Assembly (NCBI GenBank): GCA_021464415.1
Contig: JAKCWG010000942.1
Location: 1 to 64,000, forward strand
Source: Lonicera japonica
Lineage: Eukaryota > Streptophyta > Magnoliopsida > Dipsacales > Caprifoliaceae
DNA length: 64,000 bases
Direction: 5' to 3'
Below the pieces are notes generated by a model. The model ran no database searches. It saw nothing but the letters and a program-made list of their open reading frames with translations, and was not told the DNA's origin. The position numbers and the translations under genes are program-made. Position 1 is the stretch's first letter. Every line of letters begins with the position of its first letter. This document shows positions 10,804-21,612 of the stretch, piece after piece.

Positions 10804-13800
10804 GTTGACGAGTACTTGGGCTTGATGGGGACGAAATATGTTGTGATTCTTGTTATTCATTATGGTATATGCCGGTAATTGTGATATGTGTATTCCTGAG
10901 GTCGTGTTTTGTATCCTACAACTTGAATTTTGAGGATGATTTTGTATCCTACCGATCATCTAGAGCTGGTTGGCCCATATGATGTGGCAAGTTGTTTCTT
11001 TGTTGATTACAGTTAGTGTGGTTATCGATGGTTGTGTCTTGTGATTAGACCTATTTGGAGTATGGATGTTAGGCATTTGCATTTTGGCCTTGTGGATTTG
11101 GTACCACATAATGCGAGTGTATCGCATGAGAAATTCTATTGTGTTTTTCTGTGTTCCACGCGAGAAAGGTAGAATCCTTATCTTGATGATAAGTTAACAT
11201 GTTCTAGCTCCGTCACTGTCTGCTCATTGTTACTCAAGATTGTTCTGTTTGTGTTATTTTTGGATTGGATTTCTACCTCGTGTGATTTTGGTTAGTCTCC
11301 TGAGAAGAGGAGACCAGATGTAATTTGGGATAAAGGTCTAGTTTTCTTCGTCGATAGAAACTTTTAAAGTAACCTGACATGTGGTACAGGAACTGGTCAA
11401 AATGATTAGTCCTCCTAGAGTACGACGAGGTAAGGATCTTATTAGTCATGAGTGATGAATTAAGACAAAGGATAGTTGTAGATGCTGGTAATACGGTCAT
11501 GATTGAATGGAGTATTCATTCTTATGTTTTATAGGAAAATAAGGTTCTTCTGGAAAGTATAGATCAATATCTATAAGGGACTGGTAAAGACTCGCATACT
11601 CCATTTAGCTTTCAGGAATTAAGAAGTTCATTTCCATCTTAATTGTCTACTAAATCACTTGAGGTAAGGTGTTCAGTATGTGGGAGAATAGTACGTTCAC
11701 AATATAGTTGTTTCTTCTTGTGGTGGATATATAGATTCGGCAAATAAATTTCGCAGGCAAATTTTATATAATGGTTTGTATTTCATAAGTATATATATAT
11801 TGTACCTTATATGATATGGTGATTAGTTATATCTTGGAAAAATCTCATGATAGAAAGACAAGGAAGTTTGTGATGTTTGCAATAACCTCAACTTTACTTT
11901 TTACATATGGCTTGAGATTTTTGGATATCCAGTATGTGGGTAGATGATGGTCATATTTTGTGATAGTGTAAAACTATTAATGTGGATCAAGTGTGATCAA
12001 TTGTGAAAACTATTTTAATGTGCCGTTTTGGAGGATTCTTATATAAGAATCGTGTAGTATATACACTTTTGTATTTTGATTGTTTTGGATTTCCATTTAT
12101 GGGTTATGGAACTTGTTGTGGGTATAAAGTACTATCCTTTATAGATGATCTTGATTTAGTTGCTGTGGATATTTTGAGTTTTTGGATATAGGGAAATAGG
12201 ATATATAGAGTACTTGCAATTCTTGATCTGATACATGATCTTGTACGACATTTTTGTACGGAAGTCGATTTTGTGGAGAGACAATTGGATTGAATCGGAT
12301 ACTTAACTAACGTTAAGGAATTTCATGGTAATCGAAAATCATCTTGTATTATGATATAAGCTAATATGATTTTTCCTCCATTACATAGTGAAATTTTTGG
12401 TTAAATCTATAGATCATCAATAATACAATTCGGTGTATGATTTCAAATGACGTAAACGTTTATAAATTGTTCGATTTATACTTATGGATGTTAATATCGT
12501 TGTGCCATGAAATCCATGAGATGTTGAAATGTGGAAAATAGATTGAGATTTAATGGGCGTATAATTATGGTTTCTTTAAATTGGGGTTATGGTTCTTTAT
12601 ACTCATTTACACTTGGGTGCCAGGAAGTTGATTCATGTAAATTGTATTTGAGTATGTGATAAGTGTAGTGGTGTAAGTTAAGGGTATCTTGAATTCTTTA
12701 TGAGAATGTCGAGGTATATGGTTTCTTCTTTGTTTGCCGTAAAACTTCTATTTGGAAGGAGATATTGTCTAAAAGTTTACAAGTTAAAATTGTGGATTAT
12801 TTATAGTTTACCTATTGTAGTAAAGGAAGTTGAATTAAGCTTATTGTTATGGAATGAATTTCAACTATTCCTTGTTCTAATGGTATCCCTTGTCATGAAA
12901 ATCCCTTGCATGATATGAAAGGGTGACCTTATATCTTTTTGGGCATATTGGAGAGATAAATGGGAATGCAGAAATATTTCCAAACCTTTTATGGATCTTT
13001 CAGTTCTTAAATTTTGACTTGGGATATCTATATTGGAGTTTTCTTCTATATTGTTTCCTTATGTAGAAGGATATGATATAATTTATTTTTGGGTCGTTAA
13101 CAACTTATGAATTTACTTATCTTCCTGACAAGTTAAATTCTATTTAAATCCTTGGCTAAAGGAATCGAAGGAATTGTTTCCTAGAAGTCTAAATTTGACA
13201 TCCGTTATGTATATCGTTTCTAAATTTGAAAAAGTCCTCCGAGTCATCGTAGGACATTAAGTTTGGATTCTATGAGTTTCTCGCATGTGCAGTAATGGTG
13301 TTCGTGTAATTTTTCCAAATATGTACTAAGGAGAGAGATGACTTGGTATGTTAGGTACCAATGGATAGACAATGTATATCTCGTATAAGTAAACACCTTT
13401 GGTATGTAGATCAATCGTGAATTAATGATAATTTTATATAGACTTACGGAGAGTCTAGAAGAATGTCTGTAATTGGATAAGTTTTACTGTATGTGTATCC
13501 ATTAGATGGGATTGTTATACTATGGGAATTATGGTTTTATTCTTTAATGTTGACCCGTCAAGGGATTTGACAATTGGGTATATTGTGGAAACTTTTGGGT
13601 GGATATCAACTTGTTTGAGATTTACAATGGCTTGATATAAGGACAAAACAGATGAGACTAATTGTGGGTCATTATCACTAGTATTGAGTTCTAGAGCACT
13701 CCTTGTTGTCCTTGTTCTTGTATCTTAATCGTTGTTGCTTATTTATTGGCTACGTGATATTTGTGTTGGCCTTGTTTGTTGTATATGAGTTGGCTAAGTG

Positions 13801-14040
13801 CCAATGAGGATTGATTGGTGCATGATTAAGTACACCTACCAGGGATTTGCCAACAGTCCAACATGCCCTTTCAGATGTCCAGTGTGAGGACATGGGTGAG
13901 GTGAGGCATGGATGGGTAGTGGTGGTACTTGGCATGTGACCAAAAGAGATATAATGATTGGAAACCGAGATTTATGATTAGTGTCTCAAGTTATTTACTT
14001 GAGGAATGCTATTGAAAATTTCGAGGACGAAATTTTTTAT
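10804..14040 (+). other. Non-coding interior of LARD-like element
   Basis: About 3.2 kb without a frame longer than about 80 codons and without recognisable gag, protease, RT, RNase H, integrase or chromodomain motifs in any frame that I could read. Only the last bases before the purine tract resemble the tail of Del/Tekay-like elements. Either the interior has been replaced by unrelated DNA, as in LARDs, or decay has gone beyond recognition; the near identity of most of the LTR argues against simple decay. Confidence 0.75.
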
Positions 14041-14053
14041 TAGTGGGGGAGAT
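14041..14053 (+). other. Polypurine tract of LARD-like element
   Basis: TAGTGGGGGAGAT directly before the 3' LTR start TGTAATACC. Confidence 0.85.
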
Positions 14054-16819
14054 TGTAATACCCCGTACTATAAATTTGTTTAAATTACATTATATTATCC
14101 TATTTATACTCATGTGAGTGATCGTTTGGTGATTCGAGTGGTTCGAATCGATTTCGGTTGGTAAAAAAAGGAAATTTTGGTCCTTCGTGATTTGTTACTT
14201 CTCACTGTCTTTGAGCTATCGTAATCTTTTTTGTATTTATCGGAATGAGATTCCGTTCGTGATGGTGACTAGTATTTGTATCATTCTACAACTTTCATGT
14301 TTTGGACGAAGTCCAATTCACACTCCTCGTGGGTCAAAACAGGGCGCAAAGTAGGCCCATTACAAAATTCTGGTCATTCGGTAGCGCTTTGGCAGAGGGC
14401 TGTCTTCGGTGAATTTCTGGGAATTATTGGTCCATAATTTGGGAAAACTTCTAACTAAGAAGTTGTAGATCTTTGAAATACCTTTCCGTGAACATAAAGA
14501 ACGCCTCAATCAGAGTTACGAGCGAAAAGTTATGACCAAAACAAAAACAGTGCTCCAGGGCCCAAAAATTAAAGCGCGGACCGGTATGGCATTTTTGGCA
14601 TACCGGTCCGGCACCAAATTTTTGAGAAAATTGACCCCGCGGACCGGTATTGGGTATTTTGCATACCGGTCCGCCAGTCACTATTCACCACCGACTTAAG
14701 CTCTTTTTTAAGCTCTTTTTCACTCATTTTCACCACATTTTCGGGGGAAGCTTCTAGAGAACACTAGAGGGAGATGGGAGCTCGTGTGTGAGGGTTCTCG
14801 GAGAGATTTTTAACGCATCTTTCATCCTTTATCGAAGAATCAAAGCTCCAAATCACTTGAATCTCTTCTCCTTTCACTATTCATCTTCTTCTACCGTGAT
14901 TCTTTGCCATAAGAGCTCGTGGGTAAGCGGTGGCTGCACGGGCTGAAGTCTAAGCTTCGTTATTTGGGGGTTTTCCTATTCTAGAAATGCGATGATACGA
15001 GATATTCGGGGTTTCATCAAACAAAGCTTCGATTATCATCTTTTCTTCTCTCTCTTGGTCTACAACTTGAGGTAGGGGTTATATATTTTTCAAACTTGAT
15101 GATATGATTTTATTTATCTAAAGATGAGTGATTTTATACATATATGTTTGATATGAACAACATACTTCCTTGTTATTGATTATACAAGAATGATTTTATA
15201 CATATATGTTAATATGTTGATCATATCATTGGATATACATAAGTTTTGCATGATTGAGTTATGATTTTACGATATGAAGCAATATATGCCATCTAAGCTC
15301 CATAATTACATGTTATTGATTCATACGAATGTTCTTTGGATGTATACATGTTGGTTTGACAAGAAAATGATTAGTAAAGGGTTTTGTATACACCAAAGAA
15401 CATGGACATGAATTAGTTAAAGTTTATATGGCATATGTGGTTTCTATTGTATCTATGATGCATGAATTGAAACAAGATATGCCACTTGAACTTGACATAT
15501 ATGTAACATAGAATTGTAAGTGATGTTCCTTGGACATATACGCTTGGTTGAATCCAAGTGAATTTGTAAGTAGATTATGTATGCGTTAAGGAACATGGAT
15601 ACATGATGAATGAAGTTTAAGTGGCATGGGTTGTTTCTAGTTTACAATTAGAGCATGGATTGCACGTTATGCATAATTATTGTGTCAACCAGGCATCTGG
15701 ATGATCTCATGGCAAGCTCAGAGCATTCTTATGGCATATGGTGCGAAAATTGTCTCTTGGGAGAATTATATCTCTTCTTCATGATATGGATGGCTGTCTA
15801 TGCTCTTGTGGCATTTTGAAACAAGTGATTATCTATCTTCAGAAGTTTCTTATGATTATGGTATTGTTCTAGATGTGATATGATCCTGATATTGATCCGG
15901 ATATGATTCTATTGTGGCCCTTCGATTGTGAAGGGATGATGTATTGATCTGTGCCTACCGGGATGGAAAATAAGTAGGGCCTGGTACCCTTGGGTTGAAA
16001 ATCCCTAAACCTCCGGAGGGCAGCAACGCGTCGGCTGTCTAGAGCCAGCGGTATGTAGCCCAGAAATCTAGACAACGGTAAGGCACTGATGGTTCTATGG
16101 TTATGTTACTATTGGTGGACATGTTGTCCAAATTGATTATGATCAAATGATATAGCCTGGGGCCGATGGGCCAATTTATGATTATTGTCGAATTTTCTCT
16201 CGGGCGGTCAGGCCCTTGCTATACTCCGGTTTGGTATGGATATATTCTGGCTACGTGGATCTGAGGTTGACATAAGGGAGGTAACCTGCATATGCATAAG
16301 CACGTATAGTTTCATATGATGATGGTTTTTAAACCGAAGCATTTATTAAGATATGAATTATTGTTGAACCATGAATTGTGTTTTCGATATGTTATTCCCT
16401 GTTTTCTCCCCCTACTGAGCTGTGAGCTCACCCCGTGTTTTATTTACAATTACAGGTGCACAGGGGGCGAACGATGGTTACGGGACTATGGGTTCGGGAT
16501 CGATATAGAAGGCTCTGATACATATTCATTTTTGTTGTTTATATGTTCCCTTGGGAAGCCACGGCTAGCCCGGAATGTTGTATATTATTTTTGAACTTGC
16601 TTAATTGGTTTGTAAAACAGTTACATGCACACATGTGTGTTTATGTACAGTATTATCATCTTATATCTTGTGGAGTGTCGAATGATACATGACATTTATT
16701 TTTTGGATTTTCTTTGTGCATTTACATATATACCCATTTTAGTTAATCTAAGATGGGTTAGTAGCACTCCAGGTCTTAATTACGGGTGTTATCCTGTAGA
16801 TTAAGGCGGGGGCGTTACA
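14054..16819 (+). repeat. 3' LTR of LARD-like element
   Basis: 2766 bp, TGTAATACCCCGTAC to GGCGTTACA. It carries the same two hairpins as the 5' LTR (14577-14610 and 14639-14674). The head 14054-14307 is distinct from that of the 5' LTR, while the body is nearly identical. Confidence 0.92.
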
Positions 16820-17520
16820 ATCCCTACAAGTTTATTGATGTAAAATGCCTTTTTCGAGCAAAAAATCACTTAAACGCTTGTTATAAAATTCTATGCCATT
16901 GTCACTTCGAAGAATACTTATTTGAGTTTTAAATTGGTTTTCAATCATAAAATAAAAATCCTTAAAGATTGTTGCGACCTCAGATTTAGAACTCATTAGA
17001 TACACCCAGCATAGGCATGTGTGATCATCAATAAATGTGACAAACCATTTTTTCCCAGTTAAAGTTGTAATCCTAGAAGGACCCCAAACATCACTGTGTA
17101 TTAAATAAAAAGGCTTTGAGGCACAATAAGGCTTCATTTTATAGAAATTTCGATGGCTCTTAGCCAAAAAACAAGATTCGCAGTTGAAGGAACTACAATA
17201 TAATCCTTTAAATAAACCTGGAAACAAATGTTTTAAATAGGGAAAACTAGGATGTCCTAATCTATTATGCCATAGCTTTATTTGATCATGCACAGGGGTT
17301 GAATGCATACTACTAAGAAAACCCTGAGCTTGTTTATTCCTAAACTGGTTGTCATCAAAATAGTAGAGTTGTCGGCCAATCTAGCACTGCCAATCATCAT
17401 CCCCAAGCTCAAGTCCTGGATTTCACAAAGAGAAGCACCAAAAACAAGACGACAATTAGAATCCTTACATAAAAAGCTCACGGATAAAAGATTACAAGAG
17501 AGTTTTGGGACATGCAAAAC
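16820..17520 (-). pseudogene. Copia element C, GAG-pre-integrase and integrase core
   Basis: The minus strand from 17517 gives HVPKLSCNLLSVS..., then an overlapping frame (17308-16832) with the pre-integrase zinc site (WHNRLGHPS, C-x2-C in the CESCFLAK stretch). Integrase core residues D in HSDVWGP, D in DDHT and D in RSDNGIEF are present. A small frame change near 17300 and a stop after GILHQ break it. The next residues (TCR) reach the LARD boundary and continue at 8058. Nothing recognisable of gag or LTR lies upstream of about 17520, so the element is truncated at both ends. Confidence 0.93.
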
Positions 17521-18186
17521 AGATTTTAAAATAAGTTTGTGTTATGAATTATTGCTTTGTATAAAAAAGGAAAAAAAATAGGAAGCATTAAGAAAAGAAA
17601 GAAGTGCATTGTTGAGCCACAAATACACATATTTGGTACTTTAATATCTATAATTTCTCGATCAAAGGTACAATAGATGTGATTGAGATATGTTGATTCC
17701 ATGGTCACGATAGTAAAAAATATGGGCAGTATTATTTACACCGCAAATCTATCACAAACACCCCCTCTAGAATTTAATTAAAAACACATTTTAACATGCC
17801 CTTATCTATCACAAGCACCCTTCCATTGCTTGATGTTAGGCAAGTGGCTTAGCAATACACTCTACCTATTTGAGCCCGAGTTAGTGAGTGCTCACCTTTC
17901 ATTAGGCTAGCCTTATTTGGAAAACATATCAGCACTCCATTGCCCCATGTTAAGTAAGTCCTTACCAACAAACTCTCTTTAAATGGACCGAGTGTATGTC
18001 ACTGCACTCACCTCTTATTAGGCAAGTTTTAGGAGGTGTTAGTGATAATAAATTTACCTTCGAGAGGTGTTTGTGAAAACAGGAATATTTATGACAAATA
18101 TTGTCCAAAAATAAAGATCACTGAAAAAATAACAAGAACTGCGTATTAAAAGTCTCGGTTGAATGGTGACGGAACTATGATGGGGT
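17521..18186. other. No gene seen
   Basis: AT-rich sequence. It includes segments repeating the theme of CAAGCACCC and GCATTGCTTGATGTTAGG-like text (17740-18060) but no coding or RNA signature that I can support. Confidence 0.5.
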
Positions 18187-18370
18187 GTATTCAATTTAGA
18201 TTTTATAGAATTTTTTAAAATTTTGATAGTCCGTGGGCATTCAATTGGGATTTTAAAAAATCTTTTAAAATCTTATGATATTCAATTAGGATTTTAAAAA
18301 GTCTTTTAAAATCTTGTGGTATTCAATTAGAATTTTAAAAAGTCTGACTAAATCTTATGGTATTCAAAAG
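18187..18370 (+). repeat. Short tandem repeat of about 50 bp, possible MITE arm
   Basis: Three to four degenerate copies of GGTATTCAATTGGGATTTT followed by AAAAAGTCTTTTAAAATCTT. The GGGGTGTATTCAATT start resembles the end of a common plant MITE type, but no matching opposite end was found. Confidence 0.6.
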
Positions 18371-18926
18371 TCCAATAACTTTGCAAGGATTTACTTATAT
18401 ATGGATTTTGGTGGATTCTTGGGCCCTTAGTATAAATACTAATCCCATTGAGAAATCTCTCCGTATACTGAGAGATTTTCCGTTCTCTGTCAGACGACCA
18501 ACAAAGCTTGAAGCCGACCTTAATAACAGGCCTTCTTCACCAAGGTGTTTTTTTTATTCTTTCTTCATAGTATTGATGTTAATGTCATCATATATGGTTG
18601 CAATCAAAAGTTTGGTAGCTTTTATTACGTCGATGTTATCTAGAGTTAATTAAAGCCAGCATATACTCTCAAAGATGAACTTTCCTTTATCACAGAAAAA
18701 TCACAATTCAAATCTCAAGCAAATGACAACACCCAATTGATTCCTCAAGAACATAAAACTACAAACAACTTCTAGAATCAAATCTCTAGGGTCTCTTTGT
18801 TTTTTTAGCCTCTGATTATTGATTATTCAACACCGGATGTTTAATGTTGAACGGAAGGTCCAAGAAATATGTTAAATTTCATTTTGCTTGACTGCTAAAT
18901 AAATAGATGGATATATATATACAAAT
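18371..18926. other. No gene seen
   Basis: An open stretch of 98 codons at 18357-18653 has no recognisable domain and low-complexity hydrophobic composition. I do not support it as a gene. Confidence 0.5.
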
Positions 18927-19332
18927 GGGGAGCATTTCTGATAAGGATTACTATTCACGGACCAACGGTACGAATTGGTCCATTTGGCATGCTTTCCGAT
19001 GGAATTTTTGGACGAAATTTGGTGGAGATGTTCTTCATTGTGTGTAGAACATCTTCACCAAATTTCATCAAAAAATTCAACCGGGAAGTGGGTTAACTAC
19101 ATGATTGAAAAATACTGGATTTTATATATCTATTTCTGGGCCAATATTTTTCAATCATGCAGTTAACCCACTTCCCGGTTGAATTTTTTGATGAAATTTG
19201 GTGGAGATGTTCTACACACAATGAAGAACATCCCCACCAAATTTCATCAAAAAATTCCATTGGGAAGCATGCAAAATGGGCCAATCCGTACCGTTGGTCC
19301 GTGAATAGTAATCCTTACCAAAAATGCTCCCA
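18927..19332. mobile_element. Fold-back element 1
   Basis: About 400-bp near-perfect inverted repeat. The left arm runs from GGGGAGCATTT (18927) to about 19105 and the right arm from about 19150 to AAATGCTCCC (19331). The loop of about 40 bp is AT-rich. Each arm contains a second, smaller inverted repeat of GATGAAATTTGGTGGAGATG around a TTCATTGTGTGTA turn. The whole can therefore fold either as one long hairpin or as a four-armed structure. No coding capacity. The flanks are (AT)n, so the target duplication cannot be read with certainty. Confidence 0.88.
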
Positions 19333-20077
19333 TATATATATATCGATAGCTAATAAAGGAAAATGACAGGGGCATTCTTGGAACAAAATTTTATTAAAGT
19401 TAGATTAAGTATTTAGCAATATACTTGGCATCTTAAAGCTGAATGCTGAATTTTAATGTAACTAAACATTAAGATATATGAAAACAAATACCAATTCTAC
19501 TTCTTAATACTAAATGGACTTCTTTTCAGCATTAAGAGGTAAAACACATCATCCCTCTAGTTGCTAATTAGGTAAGACAGCCACTACCAATTCAATCCCT
19601 TCATGCTGAATATACTTCTATTCAGCGTTATGAGGTAAAAACAGTCATCCCCTTAGTCTTTGTGCTGTGTTTATTGGTTTATTATCACGAGTGGTTGGTT
19701 GGTCTGATGAGAAGATTGTATGTAAATCCTTTTGAATGTACTCAATAGGTACTTATCTTTAAAAGCAAAAATGACACCACTAGTTCTGCCGAATTTTCAG
19801 ACCCACTTGTGTTAATAAGGATATGGTTTGGGAGTAATTTTCTTCTCAAATTTTTCTTTTTGTGGCCCTCTTGATATAGACTACTGTGTTGATTATCACA
19901 AAAAACCACCATTCTTTACTAAATCATTCGTATCTGCCTTTGTGGGATTGTTGTCCTTATGTTATGCGGGTGGTTTTCTCTGCTAAGTAAGAGTGAAGGC
20001 GGAGATAGATACTCTAGTTCAAGAACCCTTTTGAATAGGAGTTGAAATCAAGTCTCTCTCGGTATATATCTTCGTAT
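19333..20077. other. No gene seen; possible MITE remnants
   Basis: Repeated short text such as TTCAGCATTAAGAGGTAAAA (about 19527 and a variant near 19621) suggests an old inverted-repeat element. No complete ends were found. Confidence 0.45.
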
Positions 20078-20475
20078 ATATGTATGTATAGAGTTAGGCT
20101 GCAAAGAGAGATTCCCTATCTTTAACCAAAAAAAACGGATGTCCATTTATAGGGGTAAATAAATGAATTTTTTCTATGAAAATTTTTAGAGGTGATATAT
20201 ATGATGAGAAGATCGCCTCTACCAAATTTCATTGAAAAATATAATGTAGAAGTAGGTGTAATGAAAAATTGATGTATATTTGCATTTTCGGCCATAGAAA
20301 TGTTTCATGAAATTTTTTAATGAAATTTGGTAGAGGTGATCTTTTAGTCCTGTAATCTTAACAATGTTTCATAGAAAAAAAAATCATCTATTTATCCCTC
20401 CAAATGGACCCCCACTTCTTTTGTTAAAAATAAGGAATCCCTCTTTAGCCTAGCTATATATACATACATGTATGC
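20078..20475. mobile_element. Fold-back element 2
   Basis: Imperfect inverted repeat of about 400 bp. Outer arms share TAGGCT(GC)AAAGAG.GATTCC and a TTTATAGGGGTAAATAAATGA-type stretch with its complement at 20370-20456. The inner part carries AATGAAATTTGGTAGAGGTG twice in opposite orientation. The core motif is clearly related to that of fold-back element 1, 0.75 kb away, although the outer ends differ. Confidence 0.75.
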
Positions 20476-21447
20476 ATTTTCATATAGAAATTACTCGAGC
20501 ATTAGACATTTATCATCGATCGGTAAATTCCTTATCCCTTTTAAATCAATTTGCATTGACAAACTCTTTCTATATCATTGTGTCTTTACACTCAGGACTT
20601 ATTGGAATCACATGGATTCTTTCCCTTGTAATCACATTAATTCTGGTTCAATTTCAATGGTACAACTTCGCGTAGCACAATTTTTTTCATGTTCCATGTA
20701 ATTCAAGAACTGCAGCGATTTATATTTGCTTATTATTTTCTTTCATCATCATCTTCATGTCTCATCACTTGATTGCCTTTCTCTCATATGATTGGTGTTA
20801 AACATCATTGTTGGATAAGAATTTGCTGGTGTTGACATTACTTCTTTGAATTGAGAGTTCACTTTTGGATGCTTGACTGACTTGAAAGTACAATTTTGGG
20901 AAGCTTGACGACTGAAAAGTACAATTCAGGAAGTTTGCGACTTTGTTTTGTGGTTATGTGTTAGTTTATTGGTCTGTTTGCTATGTACATTGAGGACATA
21001 AGATTTTAGTCTTTGTTGATAAATGATGTTAAGGTATCAGTCTGACATATTTCGAATTGTGTTTGTTATTTTTTTTTCTTTTTTGCGTGAGGCCTTAAAA
21101 TTGTGTTTCGAATTGGCTTTGATCTTTGTAATTGAGCTTGTATGCAATCAATGCATTTTAATAGTTGAGTTTTGAGTGGAATGCAAAAGTTTTAAGCAAA
21201 ATGCATTCTTAAATCCACGTTAGTGTATAATTTGTATACCTATTTTTTTATATAATCTTGCCATAAATTTTTTGTGCTTGCAAAAAAGATTTGTTGATTA
21301 TCGATTGTATCTGAGTAATGGGTTTTTATTTTTTTTATTTATGTTACAATAATTTTGTGTTATTTTATTGTATTTGATTTGTGCGCTATTAGATTGAAAA
21401 TAATTAGCTACACGTTTTCATATTTCTGTGTTTTAGATGAAATTATG
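20476..21447. other. No gene seen
   Basis: AT-rich unique-looking sequence. Two short overlapping frames (about 70 codons) at 20468-20701 show no domain. Confidence 0.5.
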
Positions 21448-21603
21448 TGTTATTTATGAGAAGGAGAGAAATTGTATTTCATATTATTAGAGAGAACATT
21501 ACCCACTTATATACATGAGACTCCTACACAGATAAGGAAACTACTACTAATTAGGATCCCTAAATTATCTACCTTCCTAATACAATATTTACAACTTATA
21601 AAA
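21448..21603 (-). repeat. 3' LTR of Copia D
   Basis: 156 bp between the polypurine tract and AAATTATG. Plus-strand ends TGTTAT and ATAAAA form the expected inverted ends if one base changed (ATAACA to ATAAAA). There is no second LTR for comparison. Confidence 0.7.
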
Positions 21604-21612
21604 CTCCCCCTC
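21604..21612 (-). other. Polypurine tract of Copia D
   Basis: The minus strand reads TGAGGGGGAG directly next to the LTR and overlaps the end of the pol frame. Confidence 0.82.

Larger units (their letters stand above)
8059..16819 (+). mobile_element. LARD-like non-autonomous Gypsy LTR retrotransposon
   Basis: 8761-bp element bounded by TG...CA LTRs (TGTAATACCCCGTAC at the start, GGCGTTACA at the end). It is flanked by ATACC (8054-8058) and ATCCC (16820-16824), a 5-bp target duplication with one mismatch. LTRs are 2727 and 2766 bp and the interior 3268 bp, with no frame over about 80 codons and no RT, integrase or gag motif. The interior ends in TTTCGAGGACGAAATTTT plus a purine tract, the usual 3' tail of Del/Tekay-type chromoviruses, so I infer derivation from that Gypsy lineage. 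Large LTRs plus a non-coding core fit the LARD class; mobilisation would need proteins in trans. Confidence 0.88.

Noticed and set aside
10804..14040. Hidden Gypsy polyprotein in the LARD interior
   Set aside because: Looked for RT (YxDD), integrase and gag-knuckle motifs in all frames and saw none; only the 3' tail looks Gypsy-like.
18927..19366. Short frames on both strands inside fold-back element 1
   Set aside because: Mirror images produced by the inverted repeat; no independent coding evidence.
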